Notes under the pieces: generated by a model
Seen by the model: the letters and a program-made list of their open reading frames with translations, nothing else
The model's database searches: none
What the model was told of the DNA's origin: nothing
In this document: in pieces, positions 1 to 6,270 of the stretch
How positions within the stretch are numbered: the stretch's first letter is position 1
How the letters are laid out: each line of letters opens with the position of its first letter
Made by a program: the position numbers and the translations under genes
From: CALGLS01 sp047626155
GTDB lineage: Bacteria; Bacteroidota; Bacteroidia; Chitinophagales; Saprospiraceae
Direction of reading: 5' to 3'
Length of the DNA stretch: 7,047 bases
NCBI GenBank assembly: GCA_047626155.1
Contig: JBLHRR010000211.1
Location: 1-7,047, forward strand

Positions 1-14
1 CTATTAGGAGCTTT

Positions 15-692
15 TTACATCCTCAAATCTGCCACTTTCACATTAGGATAATCTCCCTCCTTAAAAGTAAAATGATCCTTCTCAAACTTCTTATTGGCTG
101 TTAGCTTATCAATATTAAGTGTATACTTTGAACCATCTTTCGAAAACACCTTCATTCGCATTATCTTATTATTCGCTTTCTCAATCGTCAATCTCAATTT
201 GGTATACTCTGAATAGCGATCCGTTGGCTTGAATTCTATTTGCTGAAAGGATTTACCAGCTTCCTCTCCTTCATTGACAAGCCCATAGATGTAATCTCCT
301 TTCTCATATAAGGTAAACAAATCATCGGGTGAAAAAATATTCATTTCTCCCTCCTCTTCTTCCACATCATTGATTTGAACTTCGTTGCGTTCCTTCAGAT
401 ACATCCATAGAATCTCGCCATTACTGATGATCTCTTGTGGGCCCATTTGCATTCTGTAGCTATTCCCCATTTGAGCAATGCTTCCTTTTTGAATCTCTTC
501 CTTCTCTTCCGGAAAGGCAATGGTCAATGTAAAATCAATGGCCATAGAAGAATAAGACTCGTACTCTTTCTTGAGCTTCTCTAAAATAAGAGTGGCTTCA
601 GGATCAGAGCTATCTGTAAAGGTATTGTCTTGCGCAAAAGCGCTGCCGCTGATTAGAAAAGTGGCAAGGAGAGAGAATAGGAACTGTTTCAT
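15..692 (-). CDS. lolA: LolA-family periplasmic outer-membrane lipoprotein carrier protein
   Basis: A 225-aa secreted protein of the LolA family, the periplasmic chaperone that takes lipoproteins released from the inner membrane and carries them to the outer membrane. Residues 1-20 form a Sec signal peptide: Lys at 2, a hydrophobic core FLFSLLATFLISG, and a cleavage site SAFA|QD. The mature part begins with a helix (ILEKLKKEYESYSSM, about 36-50), followed by alternating beta segments as expected for the half-barrel fold: AIDFTLTIAF, GSIAQMGNSYRMQM, EIISNGEILWMYLKERNEVQINDV, and near the end KLRLTIE, KIMRMKVFSKDGSKYTLNID and DHFTF. The stretch 110-129 (acidic run, then IFSPDDLFTLYEKG) is typical of Bacteroidota LolA-like proteins. 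The length matches the family. The start at 692 is chosen because it gives a complete signal peptide. The gene follows ftsK in the same direction, but a terminator and 384 bp separate them, so its own promoter is likely. The family assignment is from the sequence; function in lipoprotein transport is inferred. Confidence 0.88.
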   Translation of the reverse strand: MKQFLFSLLATFLISGSAFAQDNTFTDSSDPEATLILEKLKKEYESYSSMAIDFTLTIAFPEEKEEIQKGSIAQMGNSYRMQMGPQEIISNGEILWMYLKERNEVQINDVEEEEGEMNIFSPDDLFTLYEKGDYIYGLVNEGEEAGKSFQQIEFKPTDRYSEYTKLRLTIEKANNKIMRMKVFSKDGSKYTLNIDKLTANKKFEKDHFTFKEGDYPNVKVADLRM

Positions 693-763
693 GATTCGTA
701 ATTTATAAATTCGTTATTGGCGAAGCGAAATCTATTATTTGTCTTCGTTTTTTAGACTGTTTA

Positions 764-803
764 ACAAAGAGAAGGTTACATTAGTTTTATGACTTCTCTT
801 TGT
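764..803. repeat. 11-bp perfect inverted repeat, 18-nt loop
   Basis: ACAAAGAGAAG at 764-774 is exactly complementary to CTTCTCTTTGT at 793-803, around an 18-nt AT-rich spacer. The spacer starts with GTTACA (775-780), which is itself complementary to TGTAAC at 801-806, overlapping the right arm. The two pairings exclude each other, so two RNA conformations or an overlapping pair of operator half-sites can be drawn. It lies 72 bp upstream of the lolA start and could be part of the lolA leader or an operator. No poly-U run follows either arm, so it does not look like a terminator. The role is unknown. Confidence 0.6.
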
Positions 804-847
804 AACAAACGAGTAAAAAGAGCCAATATTGAGGCCTAGGGTCGTTA

Positions 848-862
848 AAGTTCTGTGAACTT
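848..862. repeat. small perfect hairpin (6-bp stem, 3-nt loop)
   Basis: AAGTTC (848-853), loop TGT, GAACTT (857-862). It is short enough to arise by chance, but it sits just upstream of the plus-strand small reading frame and between the other inverted repeats of this gap. It has no T-run on either side and no assigned role. Confidence 0.4.
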
Positions 863-885
863 GGGGCTGAAGCGAATCTAGGGAT

Positions 886-1002
886 ATGCATCAATATACA
901 CCCTTTAAGCTCATATTGGATATGACAAATTTTAGAATTCGCCATGTCTCGCGGGGCGCTCAATCCGTAGCGTCTTCCTTGTGTTGTTGCGGTTACCCCT
1001 AA
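886..1002 (+). CDS. possible 38-aa small ORF ending in a Cys-Cys-Cys motif (leader-peptide-like)
   Basis: An ATG at 886 opens a 38-codon frame that ends at TAA (1000-1002). The peptide starts MHQYTPFKLILDM and its second half reads RIRHVSRGAQSVASSLCCCGYP across residues 17-38. It is basic, rich in Ser and Arg, and has three consecutive Cys codons (TGT TGT TGC, 982-990) four codons before the stop. A hairpin with a T-rich tail on this strand starts 8 nt after the stop codon. Short frames with Cys runs ahead of a terminator are the form taken by known cysteine-responsive leader peptides in other bacteria. It is the only sizeable plus-strand element in the window outside the genes, and the DNA after it is antisense to ftsK, so no regulated target is visible. 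I found no clear promoter or Shine-Dalgarno site. Chance occurrence is quite possible for a frame this short. Confidence 0.3.
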   Translation: MHQYTPFKLILDMTNFRIRHVSRGAQSVASSLCCCGYP

Positions 1003-1009
1003 AATAACA

Positions 1010-1040
1010 AAACCCGACGAGTCAAAGACTCGTCAGGTTT
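1010..1040 (-). terminator. intrinsic terminator of ftsK
   Basis: On the minus strand the arm AAACCTGACGAGTC pairs over 14 positions with GACTCGTCGGGTTT around a TTT loop, followed by TTGTTATTTT. The pairing includes one U-G wobble (plus-strand positions 1035 and 1015). In plus-strand RNA the same position is a C-A mismatch, so the hairpin is optimal for ftsK transcripts. A weaker T-run (GGTTTGTTT) on the plus strand could still make it partly bidirectional. It begins 37 nt after the ftsK stop codon and should separate ftsK from lolA. Confidence 0.88.
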
Positions 1041-1048
1041 GTTTAGGT

Positions 1049-1068
1049 CTTGTGAAATCACTCACAAG
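1049..1068. repeat. 7-bp hairpin between ftsK stop and its terminator
   Basis: CTTGTGA (1049-1055) and TCACAAG (1062-1068) form a perfect 7-bp stem with a 6-nt loop, in the ftsK 3' untranslated region, 9 nt from the stop codon. The right arm extended to CACAAGG (1063-1069) is also fully complementary to CCTTGTG at 977-983, which overlaps the first Cys codon of the plus-strand small frame. It has no T-run of its own and probably stabilises the mRNA end, or is incidental. Confidence 0.45.
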
Positions 1069-1076
1069 GTTGCCTC

Positions 1077-3611
1077 CTATTTCCTAGCTTTTATACCCTC
1101 CAAATATCGTTCCAATTCTACTTCATCGTTGACTAAAACGGTACGAGCTTTAGATCCTTCACTTGGACCGACAATGCCCAGCCCTTCTAATTGATCCATA
1201 ATTCGACCGGCTCGGTTGTATCCGAGTTTTAATCGTCTTTGAATCATAGAGGTAGAGCCATGCTGGTTTTGAACGACGAGGCGAGCGGCATCGACAAACA
1301 TGTCATCGAGGTCCTTGGTGTTGATGCCTTTGGAGTCGCCTCCGTCATCATCACCGTGGAACTCAGGTAAAAACCAAGGGGTGGGGTAACCTTTTTGATT
1401 TGATATATATTCAATTACTTTATCTACTTCAGGGGTATCTACAAATGCACATTGCAGACGAATCAGATCACTACCAAAGGCAAGGAGTAAATCTCCTCGA
1501 CCAATTAGTCGATCTGCACCACCGGTATCGATGATGGTTCGTGAATCAACCTTTGCGGTCACACGGAAGGCCATTCGAGCCGGGAAGTTGGCCTTGATCA
1601 CACCGGTAATAATATTCACGGATGGTCGCTGCGTCGCAATGATCAGGTGAATACCAACAGCACGGGACAACTGCGCCAATCGCCCAATCGGCAATTCTAT
1701 TTCTTTACCGGCAGTCATAATCAAATCGGCAAATTCATCAATCACCAATACGATGAAAGGCATAAATTGATGACCGTTATTTGGATTAAGCCTACGCGAT
1801 ACAAATTTTTCATTGTACTCTCTGATGTTTCTCGCTTTTGCTTTTTTCAGCAAGGTATAACGATTGTCCATCTCAATCAACAAAGAATTCAGAGTATGAA
1901 CTACCTTGGTCGTATCCGTTACAATCGGTTCATCCAGTCCAGGCAGGTAAGCCAGGAAGTGATTCTCCAATCGGGCATATGGGAATAATTCTACCTTCTT
2001 CGGATCAATCAAAACGAACTTGATCTGCGATGGATGCTTTTTGTAAATCAAGGACATCAGAATAACATTCACCCCTACCGACTTACCTTGACCCGTGGCC
2101 CCGGCTACCAGTAAGTGAGGCATTTTAGCCAAATCCGCTACGAATACTTCATTGTTAATCGTCTTACCCAAAGCAATCGGCAAGTCCATTTTTGCTCGTT
2201 TGAACTTTTCAGAACTAAGGACTTCCTTAAGCGAAACGGTCTGCTTATTTTTATTAGGAACCTCAATACCAATGGTTCCTTTTCCAGGAATCGGAGCAAT
2301 GATACGAATACCTAAGGCCGATAAACTCAAGGCAATGTCATCCTCCAAGTTCTTAATCCTGGAAATACGAACACCTGGTGCGGGGATGATTTCATAAAGC
2401 GTTACGGTTGGACCGATGGTCGCTTTTATCTTGATGATTTCGATTTTATAGTTGAGTAAGGTCTCAATAATCTGATCCTTATTACGCTCTAGCTCTGCGC
2501 GATCTATTTCATAAGTCTGATCACTGTGGTCTTCTAACAATGCTAGCACGGGATGCTCATAAGAAGACAATTCCAACGTGGGATCGTAAGGCTCGCTACT
2601 GTCATGATTTTGCGCTAAGCGAGTGATGTCTGTTTTATCAGCCAATACATCATGCGGAACATCTTCATCATCAGGAATCGGAGTGTCAGGGACAGATTCT
2701 GCTATTTCCAATTCACCTTCACCAGAGCGAAGGGACACTGGTTTCTCTCTTTTTGCTTTGTTCAAATCTATAGACAGTTGGCCGTCTTCGTCTATCTCAG
2801 TAGCTGGTTCTTTTGCTGCTCCAGCCTTTTCTGTTGGAATCAGATCAGGATTTTGGGGAGCCTCTGGGACTTCGCCAGTTCCTTCATCGACCTCCATATC
2901 GATGGAGCCAGGTCTCAAAGCCGTGTGTGGTCGTGATGTAGCAGGGACACTGTTGGTTGGCTTCGTAGGTCTTTTTCTACCATTGATTAAATCAGAAAGA
3001 GAACCTTGTATTTCTTTCCAGGCAGATGTTGGCGTCATGCTGGCCAATTCGGGATTGACGGACCAAACAAAGGCAGCTAGTCCAACAAAGAAAATCAAAG
3101 CGATCATTCCGGCTACCCCCACAAAATTGATTAACCATTGACTGATGGATTCTCCAAATGCTCCTCCAATTGGAAAACTGGAAGTACTAAAAAAGAAAGC
3201 CAATAAGATGGAAAGGGATATAAGTAATAAGAAGGAGTTCCAAAGTACCGGGACAAAATTGGAAAGCGGGTATTTCTTTATTCTATTCATAGCAAATGCC
3301 GAAAATAGAAAGACAAAGATATAAGAAGCGATTCCAAAGCCCCAGTAAAAGAACATGTTGGAAACGATGGCCCCGAGCCGTCCCAGCCAGTTGGACAATT
3401 TGACATCGCCCTCAAAGAGCAGGCTCCAGTTGAATTGGAGTACCATGTCCTGGTCTTTTTGCCAAGTGAATAAATACGAGGTAAAGGCAATGAGTAGGTA
3501 GATGGCCAAAAGTAGGCTAAGCATCCCAATGATCTTAGGTATCCTTTCATCGTTCAATTGAAAGGGGAGGGAAAGCTGTCCGAAGCCACTTTTCTTTTTC
3601 TTAGCTGCCAT
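1077..3611 (-). CDS. ftsK: DNA translocase FtsK
   Basis: An 844-aa septal DNA pump that moves chromosome ends across the closing division site and activates XerCD recombination at dif. The N-terminus has a Lys-rich start (KKKK, 4-7) and four predicted membrane segments near 25-48, 80-107, 119-141 and 160-184. A Pro- and acid-rich linker (about 190-350) follows, short compared with E. coli FtsK. The conserved alpha domain spans about 365-485 (KIKATIGPTVTLYEIIPAPG, 393-412). The RecA-like motor has Walker A GATGQGKS (504-511), DPKKVEL (536-542), Walker B VLVIDEFADL with D625 and E626, and TQRPSVNIITG (660-670). The C-terminal winged-helix gamma domain (about 767-835, including MIQRRLKLGYNRAGRIMDQLE) reads orienting DNA sequences. 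All expected domains are present and intact. The start at 3611 gives the full membrane region; no Shine-Dalgarno sequence precedes it, as is usual in this phylum. The stop is TAG, followed by a terminator. Confidence 0.97.
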   Translation of the reverse strand: MAAKKKKSGFGQLSLPFQLNDERIPKIIGMLSLLLAIYLLIAFTSYLFTWQKDQDMVLQFNWSLLFEGDVKLSNWLGRLGAIVSNMFFYWGFGIASYIFVFLFSAFAMNRIKKYPLSNFVPVLWNSFLLLISLSILLAFFFSTSSFPIGGAFGESISQWLINFVGVAGMIALIFFVGLAAFVWSVNPELASMTPTSAWKEIQGSLSDLINGRKRPTKPTNSVPATSRPHTALRPGSIDMEVDEGTGEVPEAPQNPDLIPTEKAGAAKEPATEIDEDGQLSIDLNKAKREKPVSLRSGEGELEIAESVPDTPIPDDEDVPHDVLADKTDITRLAQNHDSSEPYDPTLELSSYEHPVLALLEDHSDQTYEIDRAELERNKDQIIETLLNYKIEIIKIKATIGPTVTLYEIIPAPGVRISRIKNLEDDIALSLSALGIRIIAPIPGKGTIGIEVPNKNKQTVSLKEVLSSEKFKRAKMDLPIALGKTINNEVFVADLAKMPHLLVAGATGQGKSVGVNVILMSLIYKKHPSQIKFVLIDPKKVELFPYARLENHFLAYLPGLDEPIVTDTTKVVHTLNSLLIEMDNRYTLLKKAKARNIREYNEKFVSRRLNPNNGHQFMPFIVLVIDEFADLIMTAGKEIELPIGRLAQLSRAVGIHLIIATQRPSVNIITGVIKANFPARMAFRVTAKVDSRTIIDTGGADRLIGRGDLLLAFGSDLIRLQCAFVDTPEVDKVIEYISNQKGYPTPWFLPEFHGDDDGGDSKGINTKDLDDMFVDAARLVVQNQHGSTSMIQRRLKLGYNRAGRIMDQLEGLGIVGPSEGSKARTVLVNDEVELERYLEGIKARK

Positions 3612-3631
3612 AGATAAATTGAGATTCTGGT

Positions 3632-3648
3632 AGACCGAAGGAGGGTCT
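3632..3648 (-). repeat. small hairpin in ftsK leader
   Basis: AGACC (3632-3636) pairs with GGTCT (3644-3648) around a 7-nt purine-rich loop, beginning 20 nt upstream of the ftsK start codon on the transcribed strand. On the ftsK mRNA the loop reads CTCCTTC, so it does not present a ribosome binding site. Five base pairs is weak; a role in translation control is only a possibility. Confidence 0.3.
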
Positions 3649-3682
3649 GTGTTATGGGGTCGGTGATCATAGAGAGGTAAGA

Positions 3683-3702
3683 TTACTGAGTGAATTCAGT
3701 AA
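3683..3702 (-). repeat. hairpin in ftsK leader (TTACTGA / TCAGTAA)
   Basis: A perfect 7-bp inverted repeat with a 6-nt spacer. An outer pair, AGAGA (3671-3675) with TCTCT (3707-3711), can extend it beyond an internal loop. It lies about 70-90 bp upstream of the ftsK start. It could be a leader structure or a binding site for a dimeric regulator; nothing in the sequence decides between these. Confidence 0.4.
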
Positions 3703-3806
3703 GGTTTCTCTGGTTTGAACAATTTCCCTAGTGTTTCTTTATTAAATAGTATGCTTACGTGATTTTTGGTAAATGGTTGTTTTTACTGCAAATCGGTTAC
3801 ATACAG

Positions 3807-3814
3807 CAAAAATA
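3807..3814 (-). promoter_or_regulatory. candidate Bacteroidota-type -7 promoter element for ftsK
   Basis: On the minus strand the sequence is TATTTTTG, an exact match to the Bacteroidota primary sigma -7 consensus TAnnTTTG. No TTG is found at the usual -33 distance (the sequence there is TTACTA), so the match is only partial. If used, transcription would start near 3800 and the ftsK leader would be about 190 nt long. It lies downstream of the terminator at 3869-3907, which is the right place for an independent ftsK promoter. Confidence 0.35.
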
Positions 3815-3868
3815 ATGATAATATATGGGATTTAGTAATAAATGGGGAGGGCTGCTTAGCTTCTCATG

Positions 3869-3907
3869 AAAAATGCCCTAACCTTTATTAAAGGTCAGGG
3901 CATTTTT
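3869..3907 (-). terminator. intrinsic terminator of the lipoprotein/secreted-protein unit
   Basis: Two 18-nt arms, AAAAATGCCCTGACCTTT and AAAGGTTAGGGCATTTTT on the minus strand, pair around a 3-nt loop and end in five T. One position is a G-U wobble in minus-strand RNA but an A-C mismatch in plus-strand RNA, which fits use by the minus-strand unit. It starts 66 nt after the stop codon of the secreted protein. The A- and T-tracts on both sides could also stop plus-strand transcripts. Confidence 0.9.
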
Positions 3908-3973
3908 ATGGTTGGTATAACTTTAAAGCCAGTCAAATTTGTTTTTAAGAACTGGTCATTCATAAAAGATTTA

Positions 3974-6268
3974 TCACTGTTTTATCACCTTCACTGTTTT
4001 AACATCATTCTCGGTTTTAAGAGTGATTAAATAAAAACCTGATAGCCAGTTAGAAGTCTGTAGTCTTAATGTTTGAGTCTTATTTAATTCAGTATTATAA
4101 TTTGTAACTTCTCGTCCCATTGCATCAGTAACTATGATTTGTGCATTTTTGCTAAGGTCGTTAGAATATTTTAGATCAACATAGTTATTAAAAGGGTTTG
4201 GAGATACCAGAAGTTTCAAATCAATCTTCAAGTTTTGGTCGTTTGATTTTTCATCTATAAAGTTCAAAGAAGCTAATGGATCATAGCCACCGATAGAACA
4301 AAAATCGGATACCTCTTGTGCAGTCTGTGCTGGCAAATTACCTTCACAAGGAGTTGGAGTCCCGATAATTAGATCAATATTAGGATCAATATCTGAAAGT
4401 TCACTTATGATTTCTGTTCCTGCGATAAGTGTAAGTTGGTTTCCATTTGTTTCAATATTTTGTCCTACTTCAATAGTAGACCATGCGTAAATGGTTTGAT
4501 CTTCTGATAAAGATAAATTATCAACAGACTCATTAATTTGTATGTCATTAAGTTCAGGGTATGTTTCTGTTATTGGTGCTTCGGTCAAAGTTGTTTCATA
4601 ATCAGCCATAAACAAAACTTTCTCAGCATCTGGATCATAAAATACATCACTCGGATCTCTTTCAAGTGTAGCCATTACCTTTACGTATACTTTTAGGTCA
4701 TCACAAAGAGCTTGATCAAGAGAAGGAAAATCTGTATCATTTTGCAAATATGCCACATAATCATTAAAACAACTCAAAGGAATAAATGGCGTTTGGTGCC
4801 GAACAATACTATCTGTGTATAACACGAGTAAAGGGGAGGATTCGACTAAGTCATATGAAGAAGGTTCACATCCTTCGAAAACTAGCGCGGCTTTGATGTC
4901 CACAGGCACTTGGTTCAATCCCGAAGCTGGATTAATTGCATATTTTAAAGAATTCTGCATCTGATAATGAATAGCAAATGGAGCATCTTGAGTAGTTTGA
5001 TTTTGATCGTCGGGATCTGGAATATTAAATTCACGCTCTTCTATTTCAAAGTTTATTTGAGGTGTTTCTAAAAGGCTAAATACGCCGAGTGTATTATCGT
5101 AGATTGGTGGAAAAGTTGTTGCATTATTAATCCAGTCTGACCCCGGTACAAATATGTTAATACCCTGAAATGGATTTGTTGTTGTTTTATTACCCGAAAT
5201 AGTGAAATTAAAATCGGCTTCAAAAGAAGAGGGCTTTGGGCTTGCTGTACTCTTACCTCCTCCAGCAAAATACTCAGCTATTCCGATAAAAATACCAACT
5301 TTAGGGATGGTTTTAGTCCACTCAGGAAATTTAAACGCGCTGTTAAGTTTTTCGGAATGGGCTATTTTTCCCGCTTCAGTCAGAGGCTGACTTGATGTGG
5401 CGATGTCTACAGCATTAAATACACTAGTAACATCCTGAGCAAAAGTACGAAACCCTTCAAGGTTTTTTGCTATTTTAGTCCCACTTGTTATTACCTTATT
5501 TATATCATTAATGGTAGAAGAAAAACTGTTATTTTGAGGTGTTCCACTGCTTACGATAGGTTTAATTATACCACCTCCTGTCATCTTTAATTCTATATCC
5601 TGTACATCTAATAACTCAGGATCAATAATTATTCTAGTGAAATGATCACAAGTACACGGATCGTAATAGACAGGAAATGTTGCATGCAACCAGTAATCGC
5701 CCCCATTATCATAAAAATTAGGGGCTACCATCGTAAGGTTTTTTTCAAAATTGTCTAAAGCTTTAATCGGGGTTTGGGCCGGGGCTAGAAGACTACTTTG
5801 CTTGTTAGGGTCTGTACTAATAAACTTCAGAATAATTTTCGCCTTATTAAAACCATTCGCAGCTACTAAGCTTTCAGGAATATAAAAGAAAGCACTTAAT
5901 TGAGCTTCATAACGGTTGTATAAAACAAAAGAAGGTATGGTAACGCCATTTGCACTTGCTCCAGATGAACCAAACTTTTTAGATACTAACTCCCAACCAT
6001 CCTCAGATAAGAAATCTTTGTTGATAGCAGTACTTAGATGGTCAATATTTTGATCTTCATCGTCGTAATAAAAGGGAGAAAGAGGGAATACTTCAATGGC
6101 TCCTGCTGCGGGGTTATTAGTATTGACTATCCAAATGTCATTGTATTGTTGTACTGTCCAGTCGAATTCGTTTATCGTGCTTCCAGGGGTCGTATTGGTA
6201 GTACAGTGTTGAGCATGTACTGACAAAACAAGTAATAAAAAAGGTATTATAAAAGGTATTGATTTCAT
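3974..6268 (-). CDS. large secreted protein with type IX secretion (type A) C-terminal sorting domain
   Basis: A 764-aa exported protein of unknown function. Residues 1-19 are a Sec signal peptide (IIPFLLLVLSVHA|QH). The last 78 residues (about 687-764) form a type A sorting domain: start LLVSPNPFNNYVDLKY, middle IIVTDAMGREV, end WLSGFYLITLKTENDVKTVKVIKQ split over 741-764. Such domains direct export through the type IX machinery, usually with removal of the tail and attachment to the surface or release. Just before it, about 590-635 (IYAWSTIEVGQNI, LTLIAGTEIISEL) resembles the beta-repeat region often found ahead of sorting tails. The centre has a predicted helical stretch (250-300), then a Gly-rich hydrophobic segment VGIFIGIAEYFAGGGKS (324-340) and a beta-rich part beginning FEADFNFTISGN. 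I recognise no catalytic motif. It has eight Cys, including a CTC pair at 205-207. The stop is a tandem TGA-TAA. The start follows the lipoprotein stop by 2 bp, so the two are co-transcribed and probably translationally coupled. Confidence 0.9.
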   Translation of the reverse strand: MKSIPFIIPFLLLVLSVHAQHCTTNTTPGSTINEFDWTVQQYNDIWIVNTNNPAAGAIEVFPLSPFYYDDEDQNIDHLSTAINKDFLSEDGWELVSKKFGSSGASANGVTIPSFVLYNRYEAQLSAFFYIPESLVAANGFNKAKIILKFISTDPNKQSSLLAPAQTPIKALDNFEKNLTMVAPNFYDNGGDYWLHATFPVYYDPCTCDHFTRIIIDPELLDVQDIELKMTGGGIIKPIVSSGTPQNNSFSSTINDINKVITSGTKIAKNLEGFRTFAQDVTSVFNAVDIATSSQPLTEAGKIAHSEKLNSAFKFPEWTKTIPKVGIFIGIAEYFAGGGKSTASPKPSSFEADFNFTISGNKTTTNPFQGINIFVPGSDWINNATTFPPIYDNTLGVFSLLETPQINFEIEEREFNIPDPDDQNQTTQDAPFAIHYQMQNSLKYAINPASGLNQVPVDIKAALVFEGCEPSSYDLVESSPLLVLYTDSIVRHQTPFIPLSCFNDYVAYLQNDTDFPSLDQALCDDLKVYVKVMATLERDPSDVFYDPDAEKVLFMADYETTLTEAPITETYPELNDIQINESVDNLSLSEDQTIYAWSTIEVGQNIETNGNQLTLIAGTEIISELSDIDPNIDLIIGTPTPCEGNLPAQTAQEVSDFCSIGGYDPLASLNFIDEKSNDQNLKIDLKLLVSPNPFNNYVDLKYSNDLSKNAQIIVTDAMGREVTNYNTELNKTQTLRLQTSNWLSGFYLITLKTENDVKTVKVIKQ

Positions 6269-6270
6269 GA

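Larger units (their letters stand above)
693..1076. other. structured intergenic region between ftsK and lolA
   Basis: This 384-bp gap has no long reading frame. Going left to right it holds an AT palindrome (AATTTATAAATT, 700-711) just before the lolA start, an 11-bp inverted repeat (764-803), a small perfect hairpin (848-862), a 38-codon plus-strand frame ending in Cys-Cys-Cys (886-1002), the ftsK terminator (1010-1040) and a second hairpin (1049-1068). The lolA promoter should lie here. I searched the minus strand for the Bacteroidota -7 element (TAnnTTTG) and found no exact match; the closest is TAGATTCG at 873-880, without a well-placed -33 TTG. The part around 941-1000 is more GC-rich than its surroundings. 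Confidence 0.7.
3612..3973. other. intergenic region: terminator of the secreted-protein unit plus ftsK promoter and leader
   Basis: A 362-bp non-coding gap. The right part holds the terminator of the upstream unit (3869-3907). The left part should contain the ftsK promoter and leader, including two possible hairpins (3632-3648 and 3683-3702). I see no gene in either strand, no tRNA-like cloverleaf and no riboswitch I can recognise. Confidence 0.7.

Noticed and set aside
700..711. AATTTATAAATT palindrome just upstream of the lolA start
   Set aside because: Palindromes of A and T are common in AT-rich upstream DNA; it may just reflect the AT-rich translation start region.
789..839. 16-codon plus-strand frame starting inside the 764-803 inverted repeat
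   Set aside because: Too short and without any supporting signal.
873..880. TAGATTCG on the minus strand as a lolA promoter -7 element
   Set aside because: It has one mismatch to TAnnTTTG and the nearest -33 TTG (892-894) is only 11 bp away instead of about 19-21.
1647..2397. Several plus-strand open frames of 61-113 codons opposite the FtsK motor domain
   Set aside because: They are shadows of a strongly conserved coding region; no signal peptide, domain or start context supports them.
2623..3141. 172-codon open frame on the plus strand inside ftsK
   Set aside because: It is antisense to the FtsK linker and membrane region, is Ser/Pro/Gly-rich low-complexity sequence with no recognisable domain, and the minus-strand frame is an intact conserved gene.
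3287..3550. 87-codon minus-strand frame overlapping the FtsK N-terminus in another frame
   Set aside because: The in-frame FtsK membrane region covers the same DNA and is clearly the real product.
5235..5265. GGGKST in the type IX cargo read as a nucleotide-binding P-loop
   Set aside because: It lacks the GxxxxGK spacing, and neither a following Walker B motif nor an NTPase context is present; a secreted protein would also have no ATP supply.
5068..5390. Short open frames on both strands inside the secreted-protein gene (66 and 62 codons)
   Set aside because: Both lie within the intact 764-aa gene and show no features of their own.
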